Shown here piece after piece: positions 49,495 through 63,973 of a DNA stretch of 64,000 bases. The notes under the pieces are model-generated. The model worked only from the letters and a program-made list of their open reading frames with translations. It was not told the DNA's origin and ran no database searches. Made by a program: the position numbers and the translations under genes. This DNA is from Ustulina deusta (lineage: Eukaryota > Ascomycota > Sordariomycetes > Xylariales > Xylariaceae): assembly GCA_023159155.1 (NCBI GenBank), contig JAJNNX010000003.1:1612001-1676000 (forward strand). Reading direction: 5' to 3'. Position 1 is the first letter of the stretch; every line of letters begins with the position of its first letter.

Positions 49495-52400
49495 GCTTGG
49501 GAGACTGGTGGTTATATTTGCAAGCACCGGTCATACGGTTGACCAAACACAGGCACGGGTCAGCTCGACAACGACGTAACTATGATCGGGAAAGGTGGCC
49601 ATGGAAAAGAGGACCTAGAAGAGGACGCGTGTGAGGGTCCTCCCAGCCGACGGAGCGAGCGAGCGAGCGAGCAGAATACACTAGTCGGCCACTCCTCGGT
49701 TTAGGATGTGGAGGTTGTGATTTGTGTGTGAAGCCCACTGCGGGTAAGTACTGGCGTAGTATCTACCGTAGTACAGTAGTACTATAGATAGTACTAGAGT
49801 ATACTACGTGAGGATGGGCGGGTGTCGTATCGGAGGAGGGCGATATGGTGATGGGCCGGCAGACAACGTAATAGTGCGTCGTCGTACGCCGTACGTGACG
49901 GGAGAGGCAGTGATAATGATAATGACGATGAATGGGCAAGTAGGGTGTGTACTTGTTGCTGGATCCCAGACACAGACGAAGACAGAAAACAATCCCACGA
50001 CGATGTTGCCGGCTTGTCACTCCTCTCTGGTGTTAGTACTCCGGTCGGTACTCCTGTCCACATGTTACGTACCTGGGTATCAGAGGTCCCCTGCTGAATG
50101 AACACCCTCTCCTACGGTATCACCGTATCTTGGCAAAGATGTATACCGGGTAATACCACCGCCGTGCTATTGGATGAGCAGAGCCCTAGTGTACGGAACG
50201 AGCTTGGGATATGGAATGTACCATAATTGTGCCTGAGCCCAAGCCGAAGGTGTACCAGTAGTGGAAGATCAGCACACGCGCAGTTGGGCAGGGACAAGAC
50301 CACGAGAAGCTCGGCAGCCAGGTGGATTATACAGTAGGAGCTTGTGGTGTCGATATCAGCAGGTAGCAGGTACCAGTCTCTCCTCTGCGGTCTGGCGAAG
50401 ACCTGGAAGAACTGCTCTGCCCGAGGCTATCTATGCCAAACCGACAATTGTGTGTCTGGACTGTATCCGTGCATGCATGCGAGGACTATCGAGCTGGAGC
50501 CAGTAATATCGGGGCAGATGTGGCGGTCCAGAGCACAGTCACGGCAGCCTGGCAGGTGAAGAGGAAGAAAAAGAAAGCTGTTGGCGATGGAGAAGATCTA
50601 TCGCAACGACGGGAGACGACAGTCGACGGTACCATGACCTAGCAGAGCCCAGCTGCTCCAGGGATTCTCCGACCCTGCAGCGCACGCTACAGCACACTAG
50701 AAACCCCTGGTCGAGTACCTTGTCCTCGAAACGAAGGCCGCTCCCCATTGCTTCTGGCGATGGTCTTTGCTCGATCCACTCGGAGACCCTGGGGCCTGGG
50801 ATGGATTGATTGATGACTGATGGCTGATAGCTGATGGCCGACGACTGTAGTGGTATAGTGTCCTACGGGTGTGCAGGACAGTGCGGTCTGCCTTAGCTTG
50901 GCCTGAGCAGGCCAGAGAGGGAGCGTAGGGTATGGAGCATGGGAAGTACCATCAACAGGGTAAGCTTCAGTACTGGACTTGGAGCTACATGGCTAGTGTA
51001 GTGTGCTACCCAGTGGAGTGTCGAGCAGAGGTACAGGGGTAGTCCAGACATGGGTGAAGATACACTACACTACACTAGCACTAGTATAGCTGGGGGCATA
51101 TCGAACAAGGATTTCCGGTCAAGGATAAGCGGCGGCATGAGGGGTTCGGCCATCTCATCGGTACACCCACTCCCCATGTATCTATACTTCTGCCATAGAG
51201 CTACGAGGTACACACACGGAGACTCGCACGCACTTGCTAGGAGGACGGCGTTTCACTGTTTGACAGCTTTATACTGTGGGAAACTGAGGCCAGACGGATG
51301 CTGGGAGCGGATTGCCCTCCGCAGTAGTATACTGATTCGTACAATGTTCGGGAGGTCAATAAAACGGTTCTGCTATAACACTCGTCCATCGTTCATGCTT
51401 GGCATTGACCGACGACTATATCTATGCGAACAGTGGGATATACCACCCGTTTGGGAGTGTAAAAGCGAGCAGCATAAATACGTACTGTGAATGAACCGAT
51501 GCCCGTCTCGCAGCCAAGCTCTATTCCGCCCTGTCTTGCATACGACTTACTTAAACTACACTAGGACTGGGCATGTGAAAGCAGACGAAGGGCAGGCTCT
51601 CTGCCATTGCCTCTTTGCTCGTCATCTTGGAATTGAATGAAAAGCGGTGAGTCAAGGTTGAGCAGGATACACTAGGAACAGAACGGACGAGTCGAAGGTG
51701 ACCACAGCCTTTCGACCGTGGGGACAGCGATAGGCGGCAACCCCTGGCCATTGGGCACCTACATGATATACCAACCTACATACTTACCTACTAACCTACT
51801 TGCACTCCATCATACAGTACCGACATGTATCTAGGTAGTGTATGTATCCTCGATACTACTAGTCAGATCGTCGGTGGTCAGCATCGGGAAGCTGTTGGAA
51901 CCTACATAGATCTCCCACGTAATGAGGCCGAACAGGTAGGTGGCTGCCCTCTGAGGAGTTCCCCGCAATGACAGGTCAGTACTCTACACTATGGCTCGGA
52001 TATCTAACGATCACACAATACAAGAAGTAGTGTAAGCACTGCTTTGTAGGCCAGTATGTAGAAGCGCTGGTGACGACAGCAACATATAAGCATTGGGACT
52101 GGGAATGCCTGCTATCAGCACAACTCCCACCAAGGATTACCTATTTTTATTTGCATTGGAAGCTCTCCACTCTGCATTCGGGGTTAGTACTGCCGAGGTG
52201 TTCCGTTGTAGGATATAAGACAAGTATTAAGTAGGTAGGTAGGTGGGTTTGACAAGTTTTGATACCTAAAATTCTTCAATGACCTACCGACTTACTAGCG
52301 ACTTACTAGGTAAACTGTAGCGTACAGATTAGGTACCTTACATACTTAGGTTGTCATTCTCTCACAAGCGTCCCTAGCTGAACAGATCAGGACGTCGAGC

Positions 52401-54149
52401 ACGCTCTCGTTCCACAACGCTAGCTATAACCATCCCTTCTGCAGCCAATACTAGCAGCGTCCGAATCCGAGCCCGAATTAGCTTCATTAAACCTCCTAAG
52501 GAGGTCCCGATCCTGCTCATATGCAGAAATGCGATATCTAATTGAACCTGTACATGCATATACGCACAGTGTTGCTTGTACGAGATTATTACGTTATCCT
52601 AACCTAGGTTACCTCATATATTCGATGCTTTCGACCAGACCGGTGGGAAGTCACGGAGGCTTGGCATGACCCCCACTGATCTGGATTCCGGGGGGTGTAC
52701 ACCGGGCAGTAACCTTAACTGTAGGTCCTGACCGGGCACCTATCCCCATTACTAATTCATAGGAGCCCTCGATACACATGTAATGTCGGTTGTGCAAATA
52801 TACAGTATTGGGTACTTGGAGGGATACAACCTGGGTAGGTGCCTAGGTAGATTTTGCAGTAATCTGCGGGATACTCGTGGTAGATAGGGGGCTATAGAAC
52901 GCAACGAAGAAACGAAGCAGAAATCAGCCCAAGTGGCGATACAATGCCTTCGTCAACCGTCCCGAAATGATAGTCTGTGCAAAACCTGATTGCAAGGCAG
53001 TAATCTAACCAAGTGTGTATATTGTACTATTCTGGCTTCCCGATTATACACTCCTCAATCGAAGAAGGATGGAATTTGGCGGGCCTAGTTCTTAGTGCTC
53101 ACAGTGGACTGCTGAAGATAAGAGTTTAATCCGGCAAAAGATTTGCATTATGGACAAGGCTAGAACAAATGCTCCCGCTCCATCGTGTGCGGCACTTGTA
53201 CATAGAAAATATGCGTTGCAACAATGGGTTTGTTTGGTACGGTATGTCGCAGTTGGTGGGGGGGAGGAGGGGATCTGACATACACATGGACACTACGCTA
53301 CATTATGAGGACTGCACAAATGTTTGGTACGGTGAGCTAGCTGCAAGAGAGCAACGTCTGTAACAGCTGCAAATCAAAAATGGGCGCATGTGCTGTACAC
53401 TACACCGTTCCAACATGTCGAAATGGCTGGCACAAAAGCCGACAAGGACGGGAGCCAAAGTGGAGATGCGTGATGGAGGCAAAAAATGGCGAAGGCTGGT
53501 CACGCTTGGTTCGCGTTTGCCGTCGCTGGAGGGGACACTTCTCCATCGTTGATGCGATTGCAGATGCACCACCGACATCAAAACCTATCACATTTGTGTT
53601 GGTTTCAGCAACCTTTTGGAGATGAGGGATGGATAAGGTTGCTGTGCAGTACCACATTCGCCGTTCCATACCACTGGTTGGTCGCTGGCGGTGGCGGCTT
53701 GCACCAACAAACTCGCTTGGGTGGCATGTCGACTGCAACCCCAAGTTCGCTCAAACTCGACAACATCAGACCACTTGCATGAGCCCAAACATCAGGCATT
53801 TCGCAGGAAATCTTAGTCCACCAGATGCCCGTTGTATAGGCCAAGGACGGAGACACCAATATGCTGAGCGCTCTGAAGTGCACTAGGTAGTGGACACCTA
53901 CCTACCTATGATACATGATTTGGCACGGGAGAGCCACGACTTTCTCCCTACATATATCAATATCGAGAGAGAGGCTTCGAGTTTCGTTTCGAAAATCCGT
54001 GTTAAGAAGTAGGCGCGGCGATGCTACGTAGGGCGGACAAATGTCTCCGAATGCCAACCTCGCCTTGCCGCAGTGACGCCGATGTGTAAAGTTAGATAGA
54101 CGTATCAAAAAGAAAAACCCCCGCGTTCACAAGGATGGCACTTGTAAAA

Positions 54150-55067
54150 TTTATAGTTCTTGAATACATGTAACATGCTTGCATAACAACGGCATGGCTA
54201 ACGAAGAATCTGTAACGATCGACAGCAGAACGTTCCATTAGGAGCGAAGCTTCACCGGTCGCCGAAAAAAAGTGCAGGGTCCCTGGTTTTTGATTTTCTT
54301 TATATTGCGATTCTGATTGGGGATTATGACGACAGCTGGGAAGAGAATATGACCGATCATCTCTTGAATTACATGTATGCAATCCATGCGAAGAAAACCG
54401 GCATCAAGGACCCATCGAATGGCGTTGTTAAATTCAAACAGATCGGAGGTACACTGCTGACGCAGGCCGCAACGCTCAAAAGAAAAGGTCGGCTAACAAA
54501 GTTCCCAGTCTATTGCTGCATGTAGGCGGCATGTAGGCTAACGCCTCGTCGCCATGTTCTGTCGCAAAAGGAAGTGCTCTGCATGCTCCGATGGCAGTGC
54601 TCGCAATGATCTCTAGCATCGCCGATGCTCGACGGTTCATGATGCGACTCGGCCACGATCGCAGCATGTAAGGTGGTAAATCCTCCAGGATTCAGCCTAT
54701 TCCGATACTGCAGCATACTCTATTCAGGGCTGACGGTGTGGGGGATAACGCCGTCGTCCTTACCCTCGATAGAGCATGTACAACTTGTCATGGTTCCTGG
54801 AGAGCTCGAGTCGGCACCCGTGTAATGTCACACAAGCCCCGGATGCCAGGTCTTGTAGCTCGTTCGCTTGTAAGATTTAGCGAGCTGGACCAAGTGCCGC
54901 AACCAGCGACCTGCAGAAGTAAGATACACGAACATGTCAGACCAGCTGGCACCCTGATAGATCTCCTGAGAATCCGCATCAGGTGAATACATAAGCACGT
55001 CAAAGGTGGTCACGCTGCCGACGCAGCCCTGCCTACTTTGCAATACGGCGCCATGTTGCGTGGCCAA
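54150..55067 (-). pseudogene. Possible relic of an ankyrin-repeat protein gene
   Basis: Reading right to left, coherent protein-like segments appear in changing frames. The first is near 55060-54830 (DVLMYSPDAD, GRWLRHLVQLAKSY). A segment near 54700-54650 contains NPGGFTTLHAAI, which matches the core of an ankyrin repeat (G-x-T-x-LH-x-A). Another near 54470-54280 includes DLFEFNNAIRWVLDAG. Stops and frame changes separate them, and no splice sites repair the frame. The island is GC-richer than its surroundings. I infer a decayed member of a large fungal ankyrin family, but the evidence is one repeat core plus general coherence. Chance open frames remain possible. Confidence 0.33.
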
Positions 55068-58000
55068 GAATTATTTCAGACGTTAGCTCAGGTAGGACAT
55101 TTAAATGACATGCAAAGTAGGTAGGTAGCGTACGTCCATACAGTATATATGGTTAATCACTCTGATACGATACCACACAGCACGTTCATAACTAGCCGCC
55201 TTCCCACGCGATGATGAGCTCCAAAGTGGAGGCCACCTACAAAGGCCATGAAAAACCCCTACGGTGGTCAGGTCCCCCCACACAAGTACCTACTTGCTCA
55301 CTTTGAAAGTAACTACCTACTTAACAACCTCCAACATTGCTCTACGCAACGACACATTATAACAAAGCTTTTAATATACAAAAATAATATCAATTTAATA
55401 ACTGCTAAATGTGTCCGATAGTGTTCAACATATCATCTCTAGCTAGTATCAAGCCTTAATAGCCATAGAAAAGTTGCCTTTGGAGTTAGTTGGTACTTCC
55501 TGTAATACTTAGCGCACGCTCAACCAGACCAAATTAGTTAACCATAACTAACTTGGGTTAAGCTTGGCCAATGTAGGGATTTTCCTTGACCATTATAGGT
55601 GGCCTGCAGGTGGGCACTTCGGGCGGCTGTCAAATTTAAAGAACCTAGTCACTGCATGCTCCCTGAACCACGTGAATCGATGTAAACTGCTAACTAGGAG
55701 GTAGGTACCTAGCGTAATCCCCAACCGTATATGTAAAGAAGACGGTACAGCACTCTAACCTGACATGAGGTAGGTAGTATAGTAGAGGCTGTATACGTGT
55801 CCGCGCGCAAGCATACCCACTACCTGCGCTCCGCTAGTGTATACCGAGCTTAGCAAACCAAACGCCGATAATTTCTTTTCTTTCTTCCCTCTTGGCGTAC
55901 ATGGATCTCTGGACCAACAGAGAGTGTTTTTCCCATTAGGGGTTGGGGTCGTTCGATGGTCTACCACCTATACTAATTCGTTGCTGCCCCATTCTACTTT
56001 ACCACAAGAGTATCAAATAAAAGAAAATACAGGCAACTACAGGATTGGGTGCTCTAAATTACTACATTCACGGTAAGTAGTACACGGCAATACAGACTCG
56101 TCGGACAGGCTTTGCAGACCCTCGGCATTCATCTGCCGAAATACCTAGCCGATGTGACCAATTTGGCTTAGGTATATACCGAGACTATATCGCGTTAGAA
56201 GAGATCTTCAGCAGGGCCACACAGAGTGTCAGTGCAGAGACTCCACTATGCGTAGCTTCATTGAACAAACAATATTAAACGCTCGCTTATTCACCCTACA
56301 CTGCTGCTATGCGTGTTACCTAGGCTATGAGCGAGTCATGCCTCCAGGGTTCTGGAAGGAATCTTGACTCTCCTGAAACGTACCTGTACACTACAATGGA
56401 CCTCCATACCACCAGCTCGTGAAGGTTGATGCAGATGTCAACCCATCCATATCCGATCCAGTCCGATCCAGTCCGATACAGCCCGATACCATCCAATAAT
56501 CTCATTAACCAAACCCAATGAGGAGGTGTTTATACCGATTGCCGTTAGTCGCCCATGGCTATACCGCAAGGACTATGCCCTTGTGAACTATTTGACATGC
56601 AATACACGTGTACAGTATACGCACAGCAGCAACGTCCATATCTTGTCGAACGCTCGTTAATTGGCTGGTAATTCTGACCAACAACAGCACACTAGGTACT
56701 GTAAGTGCTAGCTGCTGCAACCAGAGCTGCGGCCGACATTATAGAGCCCTCGACATTATCATAAACAGCTAGACAACCGGAAAGTCACGGAGCTTGTGAT
56801 CATGGCAGTGCTTAGGCTTGCAGTAACACGAAACAACCTACCTATGACAACAAACCTGGATACGCACCAACCTTTCTCGAGGGCGATCCCGGGCCCAGCT
56901 CCTTGTCCATTTCAGGGGTTTCTCCAATGATCAGCCATTCTAGGACCCAAGAGAACGGAAGCCCATGGCAGATTTCGACAGGGACCAACTGGCTAGTGTA
57001 ATCACATTGTGATTCATGAGGCAGGCGAACCGTGACTAGACTACACTAGATACGACAGCACTGCCTGGTGTAAGTTAAATACTGCAGTGGTACAATATAC
57101 CTTGCACATAGATATCTGCACTACCTACATGACCACCTGCACTGATGAGCACGGCACTTTTGCCAGCACTAATTAAACGTTTTTGCGATAGTACAACTGG
57201 GCCCAAGCCATGATAATTACATTATCTGCCTCAAACGCATATAGCCTTCCGTCCACTTTTCGAGAACCCCCAATGCTCGACAAATGTACATAGTGTGTGT
57301 CGTGTTTCCTATCACGTTTCCCAGTTTCCTGAATTACCTGCCTACACGCAGCGCCGCGTCCACACACTTACCCCGTCCCTGCTCAGCCTTATAACGTCAT
57401 GCTGCGCAACAGGTGACGTCCCCGGCAACCCGGTAGATGGTTGTATAACAACGCATTGGGGTTACAGATTTATAACGGTACGGTCCGAGCGCCGCATAAC
57501 TGGCATTTCTTCTTTGCATCCGTGTGGCAATTACATCATCCATCATCTCATATCATCTCATCCTCTATCATGATACTTGGTGTAGAACGGTCCCTAGATA
57601 GGTGTGAACTAGGAACAGCCTTGTATCGACCAGTTCCTATACAGTCTGATCATATCAACACAGTGTCGCGGATTCACCACTACGGTCTTCCCAATTTCCT
57701 GTTTTTCCCGTAGGCAACAGACTAGATAGACCTCATATCTTCAGCCTCATCGGACCCCCCAAGGATAGTGTGTACAGGGAACAAGAATCCCCCCCTTCCA
57801 TAAGATCCGGGAGAGGGACGTCCCGGACGATCGTGTACGATCCCAGGCTCCCGCGTCAGCCTCAATATCTCGATAAGCATCTCATCTCTGATTTACTCAT
57901 CTTCAGCCACCCTTCTTCCTTTCTTTTTATTTATTTATTTTTTGGGGTTGTTTAGTCTTGTTTGCGTCACACCAAATTCTTGTCGATGACATGCAGGAAG

Positions 58001-59000
58001 CTCAGGGGTTGGCGAGGTATGACAACCAATACACGTGCCGAGACGGACACCTACGGTGATATCATCACTATGAGCTGAACAACATTCCACCGTGCTGATC
58101 ACATCCTTAGTCTCTTTCTCTCTCTCCTCTCTCACGCAGTCACGCACGGATGGGGTTCGGGAAATTCAGACATGCTTGCTTGGCTTGGGGGTGCACAAAG
58201 CTCTAGGCGGGATCTAGACTGCGAAGTCACGCAAGACAAAACACATGGTCCCATTTCCACAGTTGGTATTGCAGAGGGAAATCTGAGTCAGCGATGCGAT
58301 GCGATGTGATGCGATGCGAGCTTCCCCCCTCATCCCCCCACCCCCGTTTGCGTTTGCTAGTGTCAAACTTTGCGACTCTGCAGCTGCACATACACTACAT
58401 ACATATACCACCTACCTCTTAACTTACTTACTGTTCGTGCAGATGCGAAGCATGCAAGGCTTAAATGACGCGTTTCCCGCTCGTGGTAGGCGCGCTTGTG
58501 CGGCTCGTGTGTTGCCACCAATTGATCACCGGGCAGCCCTGGACATTCGATGTCATTCCACCCTATCGCGGATTCCAGTCGCGAACCTGGTTGTAATCGG
58601 CGCTTATTGGGTGATGGGTATAAACACGCACACGTTTTGTTTCGTTGTCATGTGTCCATGATATGCCGCCATCCAGCCGGGTACTCGCAGTGCTGCTTCG
58701 TTACTACTAGTATGTATGAGTACTCAGTACTGTAAATAGTCTAGGTAGGTCAGTAAATAAGCAGGTAAGTACCAAAAGGTAGTTCTTGTAAGACTTGGGT
58801 GGCAGTTAGTGTGGGGAAATATTGTCTTGCTCTTTGCCGTGGCGTTTTTTTGTTTCTTGGAAAACGGTTCTGTCATCGCGGTACCTACTTACACTGGATT
58901 CGGCTCAATCATAAAAACCCCGGCAAGTTTTCAGGTGAAGCTGGATTGGACACATTCCAGCGAATGTAATCATTCGAATGAAGGCTTTTTTATTAGTAGT

Positions 59001-59031
59001 ATTATTCTTATTATTCTTATTATTCTTATTT
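59001..59031 (+). repeat. ATTATTCTT nonamer microsatellite
   Basis: Three to four head-to-tail ATTATTCTT units in the gene-poor region. Confidence 0.9.
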
Positions 59032-59637
59032 GACCTTTTTTAACTCTAGGTTCCTTCCATCTTCATCTCTCTACCAGTCAGTCATTCTTCATCCCACTTC
59101 TAATCCCACCCACACATGACGCGTGTATCATATAGTGTCGACATACAGACATACTAGTACATATAATAGCCTACATATACCTACTATTAGGTCTGTCTGT
59201 GCGGGACAAAGACGACGTTGCACCCACTAATGCTACCTAATTTAGCCAGCGAGTTAGAAAAATATGACCTAGTGTATTTCTTAAACCAACCAAGCCAGTA
59301 ACCAGGCCTACGGGTCGGCCGGGGTGGCGTCTCTTAGTGTCGAGGCAGGCCAGTACCATGCTCGCGAGCGCCTGACCAATTTGTCAACGCCAGGCGGACC
59401 GAGATTGGTCCAAATTGTCCAGAGCTTCTCTCTTGTGTGCGGTCCGCTGATGCTTACTGCATACTCGACGCATGTCCCGTGATCTCGGCGCCGTTGTGGA
59501 ATTCGGAGACATCCCATGACGAAACGCGCGATGCCCTATCAAAACGAGCGTACAAACGAGATGCCGTGGGCTGATCTAGTCTACTCGAGTATAGTGTGTA
59601 CGCCACAAGTCAGCTGGATGTTACGGGCTATTATGCT

Positions 59638-59638
<1 letters not shown>

Positions 59639-59663
<25 letters not shown>
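59639..59663 (+). repeat. (CT)n microsatellite
   Basis: Twelve CT dinucleotides in the gene-poor region, not linked to any supported gene. Confidence 0.93.
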
Positions 59664-59669
<6 letters not shown>

Positions 59670-62600
59670 TTCGCTTACCTCACTCGAGGGGTGGTGCGTA
59701 TCGAGATTCCATTATGGGCCAGTCAACCCCAGACGCCGTAGTAGCAAAAAAAGGTACCGTCCGATCTTGATCACATTCCCGGACCGCTGGTCGTGCCCCC
59801 AGCCTCAAGCTACGACAGGAGGACGGTTCCAAATCACCACGGTTTCCGATAACCGAAGATTTCGGCAGTGCATCCATCAGATTCCGTCCAGATGCTTACG
59901 CTGTAACCCAACTTTAGCGTGTGTTATCGTGACCTGTCATTATTCGTACTCGCGAATTGTTGCTCGTGAATTGTTGCGTAGATTTTCCTGCTCGTATTTT
60001 ATACTCTCACCTGAGGCTGATGACTAGGAGTGTATCACTGCCGATCTGGCCCTGGTGATGTTATTATGTGATGTAAAAAGGGGGCAAGGAGGCAAAACGG
60101 GCAAATTCATCTGGTCTGCTAGATAGGCGAGGAGGACGATCCTTCTCCTCTTGGACCTTGCATCGTTGACTCCTCATTTGACAAGTATCATCATCTGTTG
60201 GCTCAGGTCAGCACTGACGCGCCACTCAGGAGATTGTTCACGCGCCGCCTGAATCTCGCCAGTCTTCTCCCCGTTCAGCCATCCACCGACTGAAAGCTTG
60301 CTAGTGTGGTGTGCCCGAGTGTCGAGTAGGTGGTGTACACGACGTATTAGAAGGAATCCGTCCATTGGATTCCTGTGGAGAGCTGAATGGTATAATCTGG
60401 TCCTAATAGGAGGGATGACGGCTCTTGCTTGTGGGAGATCCGTGGAAAAGCAGGGCATCCAGGGCTGCCTCATGCTGGCACCAGCAAGAATACTCAGTTC
60501 TTACTAGCCATGAATGATGTGTTTGGTGGCCCAATATTGATTTACTACCATATTCCTACAGAAAAAAAACATGGGGGGGCATGGGGGTAAAGATGGTAAG
60601 ATAACACATAACACCTCCTGCGTGTCGGGAGACGAAGCCATCAAGAAGCCAATACCCATCTCTCGTGTCATAATAACGTAGACAGCATAGATGTTTTTAA
60701 CTAGGCACGTTGCATTAGAGCAGGCCCCCATTCATGCTAGAATGCGGATCTTGAAGCATATCCACCAATGCTTTTTCCCACTAGCGGTAGAATTCCGCAG
60801 TTACAGAATCGAGATGCCAATTTCAGCGAGCTTGCATACGCGGGCCTAGGATCACTTGTTCAACTTAGACCTATGGGGAGCTGAGTTTGGTAACTACATA
60901 GGGCAGTTGGATCTGCAGAAAAGAGGCGTTTGTTTCTTACAGAATACTCGTAGTTGCCGTATATGTCATGCTACAGCATCGAACGTGTTCATTACAACAA
61001 GCCAAAAGAAACTATCCCCCCCCAGTCGATGTATCACATTGTCAGTCCCAGGTATTCGATAGTTCCTCATATGTAGTTCAGATAGTTCAGATGTACCCAG
61101 TGGAAGGGTATTGTGATGGGTATAAGTTGTGACACAAATGTCTTAGGCGGCTTAGGAGACGATCGAGCGACGCGTTCTCCTCTCTGTAAGATTTCGAGTA
61201 GTTGCATGCTTATTGTATCTCAAGGGCAGGAAAACATTCAAAGCAAATACAACTTAGTTATGCTTTCAGCTCCTTGGATTAAATGTCTACATTACAAGGC
61301 TATGGAGACCAATACAGGAAATCCCAAATTTTACGTCTCAAGGCAATGGTAAAACTATTAGAAACCGACAAGTGAAACGACACAAGCATTTTCTTACACC
61401 ATGTATGTCCTAGGCTCTGGTTACTTGCATAGAAGTGAAGGTATGGATGTACTATGAATATGTATTGCTACGTGAGAACCCCAAAATTCTCCAACTGATA
61501 ACCTCCGCTGACAATGGGCAAATTGATTCATGTAATCCATAGAAACTGTTTTATGACGCTATACAAGCTATTTCATCAAGCGTAGGGTAGCCGCGAAAAA
61601 AAAAGTTTTAACCACCCAAATTGATAGTTGTGCTTTATACCTGTACAAACCTAGCAATTATGCTATGGGGGGCGATGAAAAAATATCCAACTCTTGCATT
61701 ATTTCCTGCCCAGATAGAATCTACTACGTTACATGCTGGGCTTTTCCAATTTAAGATACCAGACACTGGGCAAATAGAGAAATGGTCTGATTTAGCTGTG
61801 TCGTGTTGTACATCCCAACAGACAAATATTTCGGTAGGTCAACACCTGTATGAAAGCTTTCTGAAGGCCTGGTTGTCGAACTGGGACTTAATAGTCCTCC
61901 TTCGACCAGTTGTACCTACGTTAACCGCATTAATTGATGGTTTGGGTACCGGTCTACACTATCTAGATAGAGAAAGTACTAACTCGCTATATCGATGATT
62001 ACACCATCCACGGCTTCCAACGGCTGAATGTAAGGAGGGCTGAAGTAGGATGCGTCGCCTCGCCCTATCTTACGCAAAACTGGAATATAGACGAAAATAA
62101 CATCAGCGTGCCGTGTTGTGCCTGCCGATGCTATACACACAGTGTTTCTCCCATGTTGCTCGCAAACTGTACACGAGTCTGGTATAACGTGGTATAGCTG
62201 ATGGTCACCTTTTCGAGAAACGTTAGTGTATGTCCAGCTTCATTATTTAATTCCTTCCGGGCACGAATTATTCGCAAGGGAATGGTTCGGACCCGAACAA
62301 TCATCATCTGTGGTCGGTTGGTTCGACCCCCTAGCAGTTGGCCCCCTGGGTGGTAAGATCGCCACATGCTTTCCGTCATGCTTTCTTTTCTCTGTTGCTC
62401 TCTTAACAATTTTTATCCTGGACGATATCCTGGGGTTTTGGTCGAATCCGGAGTAAAATGCATTTTGAAGAGTTCGGGGATGCCTGGTAGACGCCTCGAC
62501 ACGTGTGTTTCCCCCGAACTCGACGGGCAGGCATCTACCCCCCTGTCCAGGTCTCCATACCTAGGTGAAATAAGGAGGGAACATTTGCAAGTAGTCGATA

Positions 62601-63342
62601 ATCCAAGTTCTACACTACGGAGACATTAATACAGCCACGATTATTTTGTCCTAAAAGCATAGGACACTATTTGACGCCTTCGTAACAAGTAGAAAGAATT
62701 TATTGCTGTCTTAGATAGAGATGGTTAATTATGCTCTGTACTGTTCTAATCCGCCGGTGGCCTAGATAAATGTACATCGACATTGCTGGTAGGTTTCATG
62801 GTTCAAGGTGTATCAGTTTGCCCTTCGAGACAGTGCTGAATTATAGTAAAGCTTCGTCGTTGATAATATGCCGATACATTACATCTAAGGTGGGTAATAG
62901 TCCGGAGAAACAATCCCCCCAGCTGGAAAACCGCTCAACTAACTTCGCTTCATAACTGTCAAACGAGCAGCTTCCCTTTCTAGAACCCGGTGACGCCTAT
63001 TTCGGCTCGTTTATCAACCCAGATTCATTGTTGGCGACCGTGCGCATCGATTAGACACTAATATCATCGACTAATAAGAGGAAACAGTTGCGTGCATTTC
63101 GACATCGGGACGCTTTACACATAGGTTGTTATCGTGGTGCGATTGTGACATATTTCGAAGTTCTCCGCTTCGGCATATTCATGTAAGTGCTACATGGGCG
63201 GGCCCTTGATCGTAGATAGCCCGGTGATGCACCCAATTTAAGACGTTATTCCATCAGTCTTGATGCTACGTCTACGCGAAATGCAAAATACATTCGCATC
63301 CACCATGCAGGGTAGCTTGTTCACCAGTTTGCATTGCTATTA

Positions 63343-63973
63343 TCACACATCTCTTTCTGCCCAAGGACGCTTCAGACGTCCTCGAGCTTCGTATCTAGCT
63401 GCATCCTTGAATCCAAACACATCGGCATCCTCATCCTCAATCTGTGGTGCCCCTTGGTCCCCTACTACTATTCCCTCCGTAAACACAAGGTCGCCTCTCT
63501 TACCCAAGGCCTCACGACTAGCTTCTTCGAGCAATATACCGAAAGCTAGGAGGGCGGTCTCGTCCATACTTCGCTCGCTGACGCCTTCTCCGGTCTCGGT
63601 ACCGATAACCTGCTTAATTGCGGGGAGGTCCCCGTAGAAGTGACTGGCGTAGCTGTGGATGGACTTCAGCATATCGCTGTCGGGCAGAATGTTTCGTCCA
63701 CCATCGGGGAGACCCTCGTGGGCTTGATATATGTCCTTCTCGGCGTAACGAACAGGGGCACCTGAACGCCTGAAGAGCGCCTCTTCAGGTGAGAGGATAG
63801 GGTTCCGGCGCGAGTCAGGAGCGTTCCGCTTGTGATGTTTTACGCGCGACCTCTGAGAATTATAAGAGACGATGGGACGTGTTGTTGTCACGCGGCCTAT
63901 ATAAGTGATGAGCATGTCTCTTGATGGACATGGAGATTGATGGGAATTATGCACAAACCTGCGACAGCATCAT
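63343..63973 (-). CDS. Conserved-looking fungal hypothetical protein
   Basis: The main exon, 63852-63343, encodes about 169 residues. These include RSRVKHHKRNAPDSRRNP, an LSPEEALFRRSGAPVRYAEKD segment, LPDSDMLKSIHSYASHFY, and a helical MDETALLAFGILLEEASREALG followed by a Glu/Asp-rich tail. It looks like a fungal nuclear or nucleolar protein type that I have seen as hypothetical, but I cannot name a function. The frame runs open upstream to 63954 without an early ATG that gives a natural start. A small first exon at 63973-63959 (MMLSQ), joined over a 106-nt intron with a GTTTGT donor and CTCAG acceptor, fits best and is the model given. The first ATG in the open frame itself (63915) is the alternative. 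The window ends 27 nt upstream, so further exons cannot be excluded. Confidence 0.7.

Larger units (their letters stand above)
49495..63342. other. Gene-poor 13.8 kb region
   Basis: No intact gene could be supported. Base composition is patchy. AT-rich tracts (for example 55330-55460) alternate with GC-richer islands at 53380-53890 and 54400-55070; the latter holds a possible ankyrin relic. AGGTAGG/CCTACC motif copies occur near 51830, 52225, 53890, 55120, 55700, 57120 and 58740. Microsatellites lie at 59001-59031 and 59639-59663, and a GAGC run at 49657-49672. Open frames at 51050-51490, 61621-61998 and 62226-62456 match no family I know and lack supporting splice structure. Confidence 0.5.

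Noticed and set aside
51050..51490. + strand open frame of 146 codons
   Set aside because: No recognisable motif, begins in a short repeat (CTACACTACACTA), and has no splice context. Chance frame.
61621..62456. + strand open frames (125 and 76 codons), the second with a hydrophobic stretch
   Set aside because: Protein-like to the eye, but I know no family and see no join between them. Listed only as gene-poor sequence.
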